Under the pieces are notes generated by a model. It saw only the letters and a list, made by a program, of their open reading frames with translations, searched no databases and had not been told where the DNA came from. This document shows, one piece after another, positions 35,001-44,101 of a stretch of 64,000 bases of DNA. The DNA is from DATKNA01 sp963755755 (GTDB lineage: Bacteria; Actinomycetota; Actinomycetes; Actinomycetales; Kineosporiaceae): contig CAVWLJ010000017.1 of NCBI GenBank assembly GCA_963755755.1, positions 1 through 64,000 of the forward strand. Reading direction: 5' to 3'. The translations under genes and the position numbers were made by a program. The stretch's first letter is position 1; the number at the start of each line of letters is the position of its first letter.

Positions 35001-35628
35001 GCTGCGGGCGCTGGCCGGCATCGTGCACCACAGGGGCGAGGTGTGCTGGAACGGCGAGCCGATCGACGCCCCGGAGGTGTTCCTGCGGCCCAACCAGGTC
35101 GGGTACGTGGCCCAGCTGCCCCGGGTGCTGTCGGGGACGGTGGCCGAGAACATCCGGCTCGGTCACGACGTGGACGCCGGCGCCGCCGTGTCGACCGCGC
35201 AGCTCGAGCACGACCTGGACGTCCTCACCGGGTCGCCGGAGGCCGCGCTCGCCGGCGCCCCCGGGCGTGGTGCGACGGTGACGGCGCCACGATCGGTGGT
35301 GCGCGCCGACGACGGGCTCGGCCTGCTCATCGGGCACAAAGGCACCCGGCTCTCCGGCGGGCAGCTGCAGCGCCTCGCCCTGGCCCGGGCGCTCGCGCCG
35401 CAGACCGAGCTGCTCATCGCCGACGACATCTCGTCGGCGCTCGATGTCGTCACCGAGCTGGAGCTGTGGCAGGCGCTGCGCGACCGGGGCATCACGGTGA
35501 TCGGCTCGACCTCCAAGCGGGCCGCGCTGGCGCTGGCGGACCAGGTCGTCGTCCTGGTCAACGGCCGCGTCGCGGCACGCGGCACATGGGGGGAGCTCGA
35601 GGACCGCTGGGGCCACCTGGCGGGCTGA
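32062..35628 (+). CDS. Fused ABC exporter (TMD-NBD-TMD-NBD) with one degenerate nucleotide site
   Basis: A 1188-aa single-chain ABC exporter, length equal to two half-transporters. TMD1 spans ~1-300. NBD1 (~315-560) has Walker A GRTGSGKSS, Q-loop IPQRTE, signature KLSAGQ (a variant of LSGGQ), Walker B VVILDEAT and switch His IAHRL. TMD2 spans ~610-900. NBD2 (~930-1185) has Walker A GPVGAGKSS, signature RLSGGQ, Walker B LLIADDIS (Asp instead of catalytic Glu) and STSKRA where the switch His should be. One site (NBD1 core with NBD2 LSGGQ) is thus canonical and the other degenerate, as in heterodimeric exporters. The cargo is unknown. The gene stands alone, with a terminator upstream. Confidence 0.9.
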   Translation: MRLLRDLWATSAPRTAAVGLLMLLWAAGQAGAAALTGQVLVDRSRSAFLLLAAAVALAVVSDLVLALVAARLTADWSADLRRRLCRRAIGQDVPTLEKTPVGELLDRIDSDVYQVGSEFRQSGVRIGQSMCAAVLSTLTAFVVWWPAGVVMAVLGVFLVVGLTGPLQRIAPAREREEEAWSDLAAVMEEAIHGQDDVRTSLGQAYVLRLYARRASDVMRRGLVVWKASARVSAIASATVRGGIALLVAGGAWAFADGRVDGARLTAIWLLALAYGATVEMISRMVSELQYGLGAWQRVLLLLAAPQEPEGGRPAREGDLSVRGLTFTYADAVDDGAGRRAALRDVHLTFRRGLSYAVIGRTGSGKSSLAKVLTRAVELPRGTVFLGDSDLLDLDLESLRRWIAVIPQRTEILAGTVAENVALFDPELLALAERALDELGLGAWVAELPDGVQTRLGDGGHKLSAGQEQLVAFARILVRDPHVVILDEATARMDPVTEAAVQRATERLLRDRIGIVIAHRLSSVSRCDEVVVLSDGAVVEAGPLRESAQFARLLAHSRLGLVPETDDDEELLSGTDTAEALDAMLAAQAPAEVPRTDPPPLPAPPRARTLREVLRLVTNDPRYGVSGVVLFTLLSILGLDGSVLPWLWAQLVDGSGSVLWPAVGIVAALLVTIPVPYFTGYWFPQWWVMQMLRISLRLVHGQTGPRRVSAFTPAEVVAQGGDTERVVIMADNVVDQFISLAIVVAMTLVSGSIVPALFFVGTMAASGAAATLFGPVLKGAAQRTVAARAAFATALVSSLSAARTVKLAGAARPVLAHLAGLDSLRSELQRREIVLQVWARSTPSLVSGLLPIGAWALYLGGRLSSASVLIIVSTLGAARWFAWTTASLIAQLPSARVWTRRTVAMAGVAAYSAPVRGVDLWRGVAPAPPVAPRTPLRRLDLVGFAAVHEDGTFGAHDVDLTVRRGELVLVVGPVGAGKSSLLRALAGIVHHRGEVCWNGEPIDAPEVFLRPNQVGYVAQLPRVLSGTVAENIRLGHDVDAGAAVSTAQLEHDLDVLTGSPEAALAGAPGRGATVTAPRSVVRADDGLGLLIGHKGTRLSGGQLQRLALARALAPQTELLIADDISSALDVVTELELWQALRDRGITVIGSTSKRAALALADQVVVLVNGRVAARGTWGELEDRWGHLAG

Positions 35629-35635
35629 CCGCTCC

Positions 35636-36539
35636 TCAGGCTCGGGGCGTCAGGGTGAGCAGGCTGGCTTCGGGCCGGCAGGCGAAGCGGACCGGCGTGA
35701 AGGGGTTCGTGCCGAGACCGGCGCTGACGTGCAGCGGCACGGAGCGACCGGCCGCGGACCACAGCGACACCCCGCGCGCCTGCCGGCGGGGGAGGTCGCA
35801 GTTCGTGACCAGCGCGCCGACGCCGGGGAGGCACAGCTGCCCGCCGTGCGTGTGCCCGGCGAGCAGCAGCTGCACCCCGTCGCCGGTCATGGTGTCGAGC
35901 ACGCGGCGGTAGGGCGCGTGCGTGACGCCGACGACGAGGTCGGCGTCCGGCGGGGCTGGCGGCCACCGGGTAGCGGTCGCGGCGCAGGTGCGGGTCGTCG
36001 ACGCCGGCGAACGCGAGCCGCCGGCCCGCGACGTCCAGGGTGCCGCGGGCATTGGTGAGGTCGAGCCAGCCGGCGTCCCGGAAACCCGCGACCAGCTCGT
36101 GCGACGGCAGCCGGACGCCGACGATCGGGGCGGCGCCGGCCGCGGGCAGGAAGTACCGGGCCGGGTTCTTCGGCCGCGGCCCCCAGTAGTCATTGGAGCC
36201 CAGCACGAAGACGCCCGGACGGTCGAGCAGCGGGCCGTAGGCGTCGAGGGCGGCGGGCACGGCGTCCACCGCGGCGAGGTTGTCACCGGTGCTGACGACG
36301 AGGTGCGGGTCGAGCTCCGCCAGCCGGCTCAGCCACGCCGCCTTGCGCCGTTGCCGCGGCACGAGGTGCAGGTCGGAGACGTGCAGCACCCGGAGCGGGC
36401 GTGCCCCGGGCGGCAGCACCGGCAGGGTGTACCGGCGCAGGGTGAAGGCGTGGGCCTCGAGGAGGGAGTAGCCGAGCCCGGCGGCGCCGGCGGCCGCGAC
36501 GCCGAGGGCCGTCAGCGCGGGCGTCGACCGGGGGAGCAC
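35636..36539 (-). CDS. Metallophosphoesterase (Rv3683-like), frameshifted as sequenced
   Basis: About 300 aa when one surplus base near 35960 is removed. An N-terminal membrane anchor (ALTALGVAAAGAAGLGYSLL) is followed by the calcineurin-like fold: LRVLHVSDLHLV (DxH), VVSTGDNLAA (GDN), VLGSNDYWGP (GND-type), then, in the shifted frame, GVTHAPYRRVL and LLAGHTHGGQLCLP (GHTH). All metal ligands are present. In M. tuberculosis the same gene sits beside ponA2, as here with yqeY between. It probably hydrolyses phosphoesters at the membrane. Confidence 0.85.
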
Positions 36540-36589
36540 CCGGACATGCTGTCATCCGCCCGGTGCCGGCTCGGTGGGAGGATGCCCGC

Positions 36590-37060
36590 ATGCCCCAGAC
36601 GGATCTCAAGTCCCGCCTCCAGTCCGACCTCACCGAGGCGATCCGCAGCCGTGACGAGGTCCGTTCGGCCACGCTGCGGATGGCGCTGACCGCCGTCCGG
36701 GCCGAGGAGGTGTCCGGGACGAGCGCACGCACCCTCTCGGACGACGAGGTCGTCGGCGTGCTGGGCAAGGAGGCGAAGAAGCGTCGCGAGGCGGCGGAGG
36801 CCTACCGCGGCGCCGGCCGGCAGGAGCTCGCCGACCGGGAGGGCGCCGAGCTCGTCGTGCTCGAGGGGTACCTGCCCGCGCAGCTCTCGGACGAGGAGAT
36901 CGCCGGCATCGTGGCGGAGGCGGTGGCCGAGGTGCGGGCCGGGGGCGCGGACGGGCCGGCGGCGATGGGGCGGGTCATGAAGGTCGTGCAGCCCCGCACC
37001 AAGGGCCGTGCGGACGGCGGACGCGTGGCCGCCGAGGTGCGCCGCCAGCTCGCGAGCTGA
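36590..37060 (+). CDS. GatB/YqeY domain-containing protein
   Basis: A 156-aa YqeY-family protein, related to the tail domain of the GatB amidotransferase subunit that grips tRNA. Signatures: LKSRLQSDLTEAIRSRDEV, TLRMALTAVRAEEV, VLGKEAKKRREAAEAYRGAG, LEGYLPAQLSDEEI and AMGRVMKVVQPRTKGRADGG. The ATG at 36590 is used because GTGGGAGGATG lies upstream; an in-frame ATG at 36563 would place the RBS inside. It is divergent from the metallophosphoesterase and convergent with ponA2, separated by a 16-bp-stem terminator. Confidence 0.9.
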   Translation: MPQTDLKSRLQSDLTEAIRSRDEVRSATLRMALTAVRAEEVSGTSARTLSDDEVVGVLGKEAKKRREAAEAYRGAGRQELADREGAELVVLEGYLPAQLSDEEIAGIVAEAVAEVRAGGADGPAAMGRVMKVVQPRTKGRADGGRVAAEVRRQLAS

Positions 37061-37066
37061 CTCGGA

Positions 37067-37116
37067 GACGACCGCGGCCCGGACGAGCAGATCGTCGTCC
37101 CCGGGCCGCGGTCGTC
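37067..37116. terminator. Strong bidirectional stem-loop terminator
   Basis: A 16-bp perfect stem: 37067-37082 pairs with 37101-37116 around an 18-base loop (arms begin GACGACCGCGG and end CCGCGGTCGTC). It lies between the convergent yqeY and ponA2-like genes. Confidence 0.85.
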
Positions 37117-37130
37117 GGACCGGGCTGCTC

Positions 37131-39577
37131 TCAGCCCTTCGGTCTCTTCCTGTGGTGCCCGTTCCCGTTCCCGTTCGCCGTTCCCGTTCCCGCCGCCGCC
37201 CCGGCCGTTGCTCGGGTGGATGGTCACGGTGTCGCCGTCGCTCGCCGACGATCCCGCGCCGGGGTCCGTCGAGGCGACGAAGCCGGCGGGGACGCTGCTG
37301 TTCACCGAGCCGCCGACGCGAGGCTGCAGGCCGGCCTGCGCGAGGATGCCGAAGGCCTCACCGATGGACTTGCCGGTGACGTCGGGCACATCCGAACCCG
37401 CCGAGGCCGTGCTGCCCTCGCTGCCGAGCATGCTGCCCGGAGGGCTGGGCCAGTCACTGGTGTCGGTGCCCTGCACCGCAGACTTCATGATCCCGGCCCA
37501 GATCGGTGCCGAGATGGTCGCGCCGAACACGGTGCCGTACTGCGTGCCCCCGATCTTGCGGTGGTTGAGGCTCCGGCGGGCGTAGCTGCGGCCGTGCTTG
37601 TACAGGGTCGGGTCGCCGACCCACACCGCCGTCGTCCGCTGCTTGGTGTACCCGACGAACCACGTGTCCACCGAGTTGTTCGTCGTCCCCGTCTTGCCGG
37701 CGACGTGGCCGGGAACCCTTCCGTTGACGTTGGTGGCCGTGCCGTGCGTGAGCACGCCCTTGAGCGCGTAGGTGACGCCGCGCGCCACCTCCGGGTCGAG
37801 GGCCTGCTTGTCGCACCCGGGCACCTTGATGGGGATGCCGTTGCCGTCGGCGTCCTTGATGCCGAGCACCGGGAACGGCGGGCAGTACGTGCCCTCGGCG
37901 GCGAACGTCGCGTAGGCGGAGGCCATCGTGAGCGGCGAGATGCTGAACGGGCCGAGCGTCATCGAGGGGATGCAGTCGGGGACGTCCGTGCTCGCCTTCC
38001 CGCAGTCGCTTGCCGGACCGGCGAGGTGGACGCCCATCCCCTCGGCGGTCTTCGAGATGTCGCACAGCGGCAGCTGCTGCTCCATGTTGACGAAGGCGGT
38101 GTTCACCGAGCCCGCCGTCGCCTGCAGTACCGACAGGTTGCCGCCCTCGCTGGGCTCGGAGTTGTTGAAGTTGTAGATCTCCGTGCTGGGGCCGATGTGG
38201 GAGTTGCCGCACCGGATGAAGTCGCGGACGGGGATGCTCTTGCGGGAGGCGTTGATCCTCGCGTTCAGGTCACGGCCGTCCCTGAGCCAGGTCGCGAGCG
38301 TGAAGGCCTTGAACGTCGACCCGGTCTGGAAGCCTGCTGAACCGCCGAGGTTCGCGTCGACGCTGTAGTTGATCTCCGTCTGGTCCCGGCTGCTGGACGG
38401 GTTGAACTTCTTGTTCTGGGCCATCGCCAGCACGTGGCCCGTGTTCGGCTCGACCGTGACCGCCGCCGTGGCGACCTTGCTCTTGTCGCCGATCGGCACG
38501 TACTTCTGGATCGACTTGAGGGCTGCCTGCTGCGTGTCCAGGTCGATCGTCGAAGTGATCTTGAGGCCGCCGCGGTCGAGGGCGTCGAGCCGGGCCTGCC
38601 TCGTCGAGCCGAGCTTGGCGAACGCGTCGGCCCCCTGCGCGACCATCTGGCGCACGTACTCGCAGAAGTACCCGAGGCCTTCGATGGCCGTGATGCATCC
38701 GCCCAGCGGGACCTTGGGCTTGAGCACGATCTTGCTCTTGACCGCCTTGGCGTACTGCTGGTCGCTGATCACCTTGAGCTCGTGCATGCGGGTGAGCACG
38801 ATGTTGCGCCGTTCCAGCGCGTTCTTCTTCTTGTTGATCGGGTCGAACGTGAAGGGGGCGTTGACCACGCCGGCGAGCAGCGCCGACTGCTCGATCGAGA
38901 GCTGCGAGGCGTGGATGCTGAAGTAGCGTTCGGCGGCGGCCTCGATGCCGTAGGCCTGATTCCCGAAGAAGGCGATGTTCAGGTAATTGGCGAGGATCTG
39001 GTCCTTCGACATCGTCTTCTCGAGGTCGATCGCCGCCCGGATCTCCAGGATCTTGCGGCTGGCGTCCTTGGCGGTCGCGGCCTGCACGGCCGCCTTGTCC
39101 CCGCGACGTGCCGCCTGCTCGACGTAGAGGTTCTTGATGTACTGCTGGGTGAGCGTCGACGCGCCCTGCACCTGTGATCCGCTGCCGAGGTAGTCGCTCA
39201 CCGCCGCGCGCACGAGGCCGATCGGGTCCACGCCGCCGTGGTCACGGAATCGGGAGTCCTCGATCGCGATGATCGAGTTCTGCATGTTCTTGCTGATCTT
39301 GTTCAGCGGCACCGTCTGGCGGTTCTCGGCGTAGAAGCGGGCGATCGTCGTCCGTCCCGTCGGCGGCCAGGAGGACGGACGCCTGCGAGAGGTCCTCGAT
39401 CGGCGGCACAGCCTTGAGGTCGTTGAACCAGGTGATGCTGCCCTTCGTCGCGCCGCCCGCCGCAGCGACCGCCGGCACGAAGAGGCCGGCGAAGAGGGCG
39501 CCGGCCACGACGCTGGCGGCCACGAAGAGGCTCAGCAGGCCGATCAGCCGGCCCGCGGCGGCCGAGGAGTTCCTCAT
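37131..39577 (-). CDS. ponA2: Bifunctional penicillin-binding protein (PonA2-like) with PASTA domain, frameshifted as sequenced
   Basis: A class A penicillin-binding protein of about 815 aa. A cytoplasmic/TM start (RLIGLLSLFVAASVVAGAL) is followed by a GT51 glycosyltransferase (IIAIEDSRFRDHGGVDPIGL, GASTLTQQYIKNLY) and a transpeptidase with SxxK in TGSTFKAFT, SVN in AGSVNTAF and AGKTGTTNN. A C-terminal PASTA domain (PDVTGKSIGEAFGILAQAGL) precedes a Gly/Asn-rich tail. Two one-base insertions break it: near 39353 before NRQTVPLNK, and near 37177 in the GGGAAC repeats of the tail; repairing the latter gives a tail ending HHRKRPKG and the stop at 37131. Its place next to whiB and the metallophosphoesterase matches Rv3682. 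Confidence 0.88.
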
Positions 39578-39877
39578 GGCTGCCTAGGGTACGGGCCGGC
39601 GAGGACACCTTCGCGCGCCTGCGCGGGGACCTTGATCGGGGGTGACGCCCCGTCGCGGCCACCGGTAGCCTCGGCGCGTCCTCCGAGGGCACCAGACCGA
39701 GGGCGGAGAGTGACGACAGTTACACAGAGTGTGAATACTCCGCCCTTCGGCGACCCCCGAATCATCCGTCCGGCCCGTATCAGAGGCGAGAGTCGTGACC
39801 CTAAGTTTCTTGGCAGGGGAAGGCGCCGAGCGGCAGAGTTCGGCGACGATGACGGGGGTCACAGGAGGATCTCGCAG

Positions 39878-40204
39878 ATGAGCAACACCTACGACTGGGC
39901 GTCTCGGGGAGCTTGCCGGACGACGGATCCGGACACCCTGTTCGTGCAGGGCGCTGCGCAGAACCGCGTCAAGACGATGTGCATGTCGTGCCCGGTGCGC
40001 ACGGAGTGCCTCGCCGACGCGCTGGACAACCGGATCGAGTTCGGTGTCTGGGGGGGCATGACCGAGCGCGAGCGCCGAGCGCTGCTGCGGCGCCGGCCCA
40101 ACGTGGTCTCGTGGCGCCGGTTGCTGGAGACCGCCCGCGCCGAGCACGAGCGGATCCTGGAGATCTCGGAGGAGGCGGCGGACTCCTCCCGCCGCGCCGG
40201 CTGA
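39878..40204 (+). CDS. whiB4: WhiB-family iron-sulfur regulator (WhiB4-like)
   Basis: A 108-aa WhiB protein with the four cluster-binding cysteines: GACRTT, then CMSC and TEC in KTMCMSCPVRTECLADALDN. The GVWGGMTERERRALLRR beta-turn and basic C-terminus contact DNA or sigma factor. GGAGGATC about eight bases upstream marks the ATG at 39878. The 300-bp region upstream contains a small dyad, TTACACagaGTGTGAA, at 39720-39735. Position between ponA2 and the Get3-like pair is that of whiB4 (Rv3681c), an oxidative-stress regulator in mycobacteria. Confidence 0.9.
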   Translation: MSNTYDWASRGACRTTDPDTLFVQGAAQNRVKTMCMSCPVRTECLADALDNRIEFGVWGGMTERERRALLRRRPNVVSWRRLLETARAEHERILEISEEAADSSRRAG

Positions 40205-40214
40205 CACGTCCCGG

Positions 40215-40249
40215 AGGGCGTGCGCCGCGGACCCCCGCGGGCACGCCCT
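40215..40249. terminator. Stem-loop between whiB4 and the ATPase operon
   Basis: AGGGCGTGC (40215-40223) pairs with GCACGCCCT (40241-40249), with further GC pairing inside. It lies 10 bp past the whiB stop and 28 bp before the end of the convergent ATPase gene. Confidence 0.7.
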
Positions 40250-40276
40250 TCGTCGTTCCTGGAGCCGCCCGACCGG

Positions 40277-41446
40277 TCAGCTCTTGGCCAGGTCGGCGCC
40301 GATCTCGCGCAGCCCGTCGAGGTCGTGCACGTCCTGCGCCCGCGCGGCCACCTCGATCACCGGCACCCGGGGGAACGCCGCGGTGAACCGGGAGGCCAGG
40401 GTGAGCTCGCGCTCCCGGCGCAGCAGCAGGTCGGCGTGGATCCGCAGCAGGGCGGCCACGAGGTCGCTGCTCCCCGACTCCTCCAGGTCCTCCGCGGCCG
40501 CGGAGGACCTGGACGCCGACAGCTCCTCGGCCGGGCTGGTGTGGACCCGGTTGAGCACGAGGCCGGCCAGCGGCATCCGCTCCGCCGCCAGCCGCTCGAC
40601 GAAGTACGACGCCTCGCGCAGTGCGTCCGGCTCCGGCGCGGCCACGACGAGGAACGCCGTCCCGGGTGCCTGGAGCAGCTCGTAGGTGCGCGACGCCCGC
40701 TCCCGGAACCCGCCGAAGACGGTGTCGAGCGCGGCGACGAAGCTCTGCACGTCGCGCAGGATCTGCGCGCCCAGCAGCTTGGAGAGCACGCTCGTGGCAC
40801 TGCCGACCGCCGCCGAGACGACTCGCATGTAGGCCCGCCCGCCGGCCTTCGCCGGCGCGGAGAGGAGCCGGATGAGCCGCCCGTCGAGGAAGGACCCGAG
40901 CCGGGCGGGCGCGTCGAGGAAGTCCAGCGCGGACCGGCTCGGCGGGGTGTCGACGACGATGAGGTCCCAGCCCTCGGGGTCGGCGTCCGCCGCGGACCGC
41001 AGCTGGCCGAGCTTCTCCATCGCCATGTACTCCTGCGTGCCGGCGAAGGAGCTCGACATGGCCTGGTAGAAGGGGTTGGCGAAGATCTGTTCGGCCTTCT
41101 CCGGGGTCGCGTGCTGCTCGATGACCTCGTCGAAGGTCCGCTTCATGTCGAGCATCATCGCGTCGAGCCGGCCACCCGCCGCGGGGTCCGAACCCGCCAC
41201 CGGTCGGGGCGTGTTGTCGAGCTCGCGCAGCCCCATCGACTGGGCGAGCCGCCGGGCCGGGTCGATCGTCAGGACGACGACCTTGCGACCGCGCTCGGCC
41301 GCGCGCAGCGCGAGCGCCGCCGCCGTCGTCGTCTTGCCGACCCCGCCCGAGCCGCAGCAGACCACGACCCGGGTGCCCGGGTCGTCGATCAGCGTGTCCG
41401 CGTCGAACGGCGGCGCCTGGCGCGCCGCACCGCGCTCCGGTGTCAT
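40277..41446 (-). CDS. Get3/ArsA-like ATPase, second of a pair (Rv3680-like)
   Basis: A 389-aa P-loop ATPase of the anion-transporting ATPase (ArsA/Get3) family. Deviant Walker A VCCGSGGVGKTTTAAALALR, switch I region VVLTIDPARRLAQSMGL, then DLIVVDTPPSRSALDFLDAP (switch II), and LVLNRVHTSPAEEL late in the domain. It has no ArsA metal-binding cysteines. Its ATG overlaps the end of the companion gene by four bases (ATGA), so the two subunits are probably made in equal amounts. In mycobacteria the pair is linked to WhiB4 and stress tolerance. Confidence 0.9.
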   Translation of the reverse strand: MTPERGAARQAPPFDADTLIDDPGTRVVVCCGSGGVGKTTTAAALALRAAERGRKVVVLTIDPARRLAQSMGLRELDNTPRPVAGSDPAAGGRLDAMMLDMKRTFDEVIEQHATPEKAEQIFANPFYQAMSSSFAGTQEYMAMEKLGQLRSAADADPEGWDLIVVDTPPSRSALDFLDAPARLGSFLDGRLIRLLSAPAKAGGRAYMRVVSAAVGSATSVLSKLLGAQILRDVQSFVAALDTVFGGFRERASRTYELLQAPGTAFLVVAAPEPDALREASYFVERLAAERMPLAGLVLNRVHTSPAEELSASRSSAAAEDLEESGSSDLVAALLRIHADLLLRRERELTLASRFTAAFPRVPVIEVAARAQDVHDLDGLREIGADLAKS

Positions 41447-42513
41447 GCCACCCCCTGCTCGAGCAGGAGCTCGGCGAGGTCGTACAGCGCCCCGAGGTCG
41501 ATCCCGCCGGGCAGCGCCGGGAGCTCGGCCATCGGGCGACCGATCGCCGCCAGGTCGGTCCGCTCGGTCCGCTCCAGCTCCACCCGCAGAGCGTGGTCGG
41601 TGCCCTCCCGGATCAGCCCGTCCGCGAGCCGGCTCAGCCAGGTGTCCTCGGCCGGACTCCCGTGCCGCGACCGCGGACCGATACCCGCCGCCACCAGGCC
41701 CTGCATCACCTCGTCGCGCTCCAGCCGGCCCGCGCCGGCGCGGACGAGGTCGGCCTCGGCCAGGACCGGCTCCCGCACCATGTTGACCAGCACGCAGCCC
41801 AGCGGCAGACCCAGCCGGCGCAGCTCGGCCGCGGCGTCCTGCGTCTCCTGGACCGGCATCTCCTCGAGCACGCTCACCACGTGGACGACGGTCTGCGGGC
41901 TGCGCAGCAGCTTCATGATCGAGTCGGCCTGGTTGCGGATGGGCCCCACCTTGGCCAGGTCCGCGACCTCCTCGTTGACGTTGAGGAAGCGCGTCACGCG
42001 CCCGGTCGGCGGCGCGTCGAGGACGACGGCGTCGTAGACGTGGCCCTGCGGCGTCCGCCGCCGCGCGGCCTCGTAGACCTTGCCCGTGAGGAGCACGTCC
42101 CGCAGCCCGGGTGCCACGGTGGTGGCGAAGTCGACGGCCCCGATCCGCTCCAGCACCTTGCCGGCCCGGCCCATCCGGTAGAAGAGCTCGAGGTACTCCA
42201 TCAGCGCGGCCTTGGGCTCGACCGCCAACGCGAACACGTCGCCGCCGTCCTGCGCGACGGCGATCTTGCGCTCCTGGTACGGCAGCGGCGGCACGTCGAA
42301 GAGCTGGGCGATGCCCTGGCGACCCTCCACCTCGCAGAGCAGGGTGCGCCGGCCGCCCGCGGCGAGCGCGAGCGCCAGGGCCGCGGCCACCGTCGTCTTG
42401 CCGGTGCCGCCCTTGCCGGTGACGACGTGCAGCCGGGTGCGGGCGGGGTCGTAGGGGCGGTCGGCGGCGCGGTCCCCGGGGTCGACGGCCGGGGAAGGAG
42501 CGGAGTCGGCCAC
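41443..42513 (-). CDS. Get3/ArsA-like ATPase, first of a pair (Rv3679-like)
   Basis: A 356-aa ArsA/Get3-family ATPase. Walker A is VVTGKGGTGKTTVAAALALA with the signature Lys, followed by LLCEVEGRQGIAQLFDVPPL, AVVLDAPPTGRVTRFLNVNE (switch II) and CVLVNMVREPVLAEADLVRA. It heads the two-gene operon and is divergent from the DUF4177/RidA genes. The partner starts inside its stop codon. Heterodimer formation, as shown for the mycobacterial homologues, is a reasonable inference. Confidence 0.9.
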   Translation of the reverse strand: MADSAPSPAVDPGDRAADRPYDPARTRLHVVTGKGGTGKTTVAAALALALAAGGRRTLLCEVEGRQGIAQLFDVPPLPYQERKIAVAQDGGDVFALAVEPKAALMEYLELFYRMGRAGKVLERIGAVDFATTVAPGLRDVLLTGKVYEAARRRTPQGHVYDAVVLDAPPTGRVTRFLNVNEEVADLAKVGPIRNQADSIMKLLRSPQTVVHVVSVLEEMPVQETQDAAAELRRLGLPLGCVLVNMVREPVLAEADLVRAGAGRLERDEVMQGLVAAGIGPRSRHGSPAEDTWLSRLADGLIREGTDHALRVELERTERTDLAAIGRPMAELPALPGGIDLGALYDLAELLLEQGVA

Positions 42514-42600
42514 CTCCCCAGGGTAAACAAGCCCCTCCCGGGCCGCCCGCCGTGATCCTGGGGACCGGGGAGGGCGGGGAAAGGCCTAGGCTGCACGGCC

Positions 42601-42759
42601 ATGGCGCAGCAGTGGGAGTACGCGACCGTGCCGCTCATCGTGCACGCGACGAAGCAGATCCTCGATCAGTGGGGCGAGGACGGCTGGGAGCTCGTCCAGG
42701 TCGTCCCGGGGCCCGAGGGCGCCGGGCTGGTGGCGTACCTGAAGCGGCCGCGTTCGTGA
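42601..42759 (+). CDS. DUF4177 small protein (Rv3678A-like)
   Basis: A 52-aa protein, MAQQWEYATVPLIVHATKQI, ILDQWGEDGWELVQVV and ending AYLKRPRS. It matches DUF4177, whose hallmark is YATVPL...NQWG.DGWELVQV. The same small gene lies between the Get3-like pair and ridA in mycobacteria. Its TGA overlaps the GTG of the next gene (GTGA), so it is translationally coupled to RidA. Role unknown. Confidence 0.85.
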   Translation: MAQQWEYATVPLIVHATKQILDQWGEDGWELVQVVPGPEGAGLVAYLKRPRS

Positions 42760-43217
42760 CCGTCGCCGAGCGCCTGGCCGAACTCGGGCTGGAGCTGCCG
42801 CCGGTCGCCGCTCCGGTCGCCGCCTACGTCCCGGCCGTCCGGGAGGGCGGGCTGGTGTGGACGTCCGGGCAGCTCCCGTTCGTCGACGGCGCGCTGTCCG
42901 CGACGGGGCTCGTCGGCGAGGGCGAGGGGGACGTCCCGCCGCAGGAGGCCGCGCGGCTCGCGCGCGTCTGCGCGCTGAACGCGCTCGCCGCGGCGGCCTC
43001 GGTCGCCGACCTCGACGGGCTCCGCATCGTCAAGGTCGTCGGGTTCGTCGCCAGCGCGCCGGGCTTCACCGGGCAGCCGCAGGTGGTCAACGGCGCCAGC
43101 GAGCTCCTCGGGGCCGTCCTCGGCGAGGCCGGCCGGCACGCCCGGAGCGCTGTCGGCGTCGCGGCCCTGCCGCTCGGCTCGCCGGTCGAGGTCGAGCTGG
43201 TGGCCGTACTCCGCTGA
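42756..43217 (+). CDS. RidA/YjgF-family protein (Rv3678c-like)
   Basis: A 153-aa RidA/YjgF/YER057c/UK114-family protein: YVPAVREGGLVWTSGQLPFV, EAARLARVCALNALAAAASV, IVKVVGFVASAPGFTGQPQV, VNGASELLGAVLGE and VGVAALPLGSPVEVELVAVL. The Arg that in true RidA (imine deaminase) anchors the substrate carboxylate falls at HARSAVGV. Here R is followed by S-A-V rather than P, so activity may differ. The GTG at 42756 overlaps the preceding stop. Confidence 0.88.
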   Translation: MTVAERLAELGLELPPVAAPVAAYVPAVREGGLVWTSGQLPFVDGALSATGLVGEGEGDVPPQEAARLARVCALNALAAAASVADLDGLRIVKVVGFVASAPGFTGQPQVVNGASELLGAVLGEAGRHARSAVGVAALPLGSPVEVELVAVLR

Positions 43218-43232
43218 CCCGCGGGACACGCC

Positions 43233-43947
43233 TCAGCGTGACGCCGGCTCCTCGAGCACGGCCACGCGGGAACTGACGAGCTCGGCGACGACCGCTCCTG
43301 CCAGCTCGCCGAGCCGTGCCGCCGCCCCGAGCCGTGCCTCGGGGTCCAGGGACCGTGCCGTACCCGCGACCGCGGCGACGACGACCTCGGCGGCGTCCGC
43401 GACGAGCCGGGTCAGCCGCAGCACGGCGCTCGCGGAGTCGAGGACGCCCTGCTCGTGGAGCACCGCCGCCGCGCAGGCGTAGGCCCCCGGCGCCCGCGGA
43501 CCGTCGCCCCGCCGGGAGAAGACGCCGGTCTCGACCAGCATCCGGACGCCGGGCTGCACGTCGGCCGCGTCGGCCGCCGCCGAGCTGCGCCAGCGCCTCC
43601 TCCGCGGGCACGTCGAGGTGCGCCAGGCAGGCGGGGGTGTGCTGCAGCGCCGCGTCGGTGACGTCGACGAGCTGCCGATGCGTCGGCCGGCCCCGGCCCT
43701 CCCACACGCCGTCGAGGTCGCGCCCCTCGGCGATGAGGGTCCGCAGCAGCGTCAGCGAGGCACCTCGGGCGCGTGCCTGCTGCACCTGTTGCAGCCGCCG
43801 CACGTGCTCCTGGGTGTAGACCGACGTCCGGCCGGCCCGGCTCGGCGGCTGGAGGAGTCCCCGTGTCTGGTAGGCGCGCACGTTCCGCGTCGTCATGCCT
43901 ACCGCGCCTGCCAGCTCCTCGAGCGTCAGGCGCTGCTCGTCCGTCAT
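43233..43947 (-). CDS. MerR-family transcriptional regulator, frameshifted as sequenced
   Basis: The N-terminal MerR winged helix is intact: LTLEELAGAVGMTTRNVRAY, TRGLLQPPSRAGRTSVYTQE, HVRRLQQVQQARARGASL. A one-base insertion near 43580 then shifts the frame; the C-terminal effector domain continues as VQPGVRMLVETGVFSRRGDG to LVSSRVAVLEEPASR. Repaired length is about 237 aa. It is inserted between ridA and the NUDIX/MBL genes, a position empty in the M. tuberculosis order. It is divergent from the NUDIX gene, which it may regulate. Confidence 0.8.
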
Positions 43948-44101
43948 GGTGCTGTCCCCGTGTCTGCGGCCCTGACCGGCCGTGGCCCGTCGCCTCATGA
44001 TCCAGCGACCGGGGTCGAAGACTAGCGCCTGCCGAGGGGGTCCTGCCGAACCAGACGTCCCCGCGTCCTCGACACGCTGCGGGGGCTGCCAGGCTGGGGC
44101 C

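Noticed and set aside
31891..35616. 1241-aa minus-strand ORF opposite the ABC exporter
   Set aside because: It is a GC-driven antisense shadow rich in Arg, Gln, Asp and His with no domain. The plus strand encodes a complete ABC exporter over the same bases.
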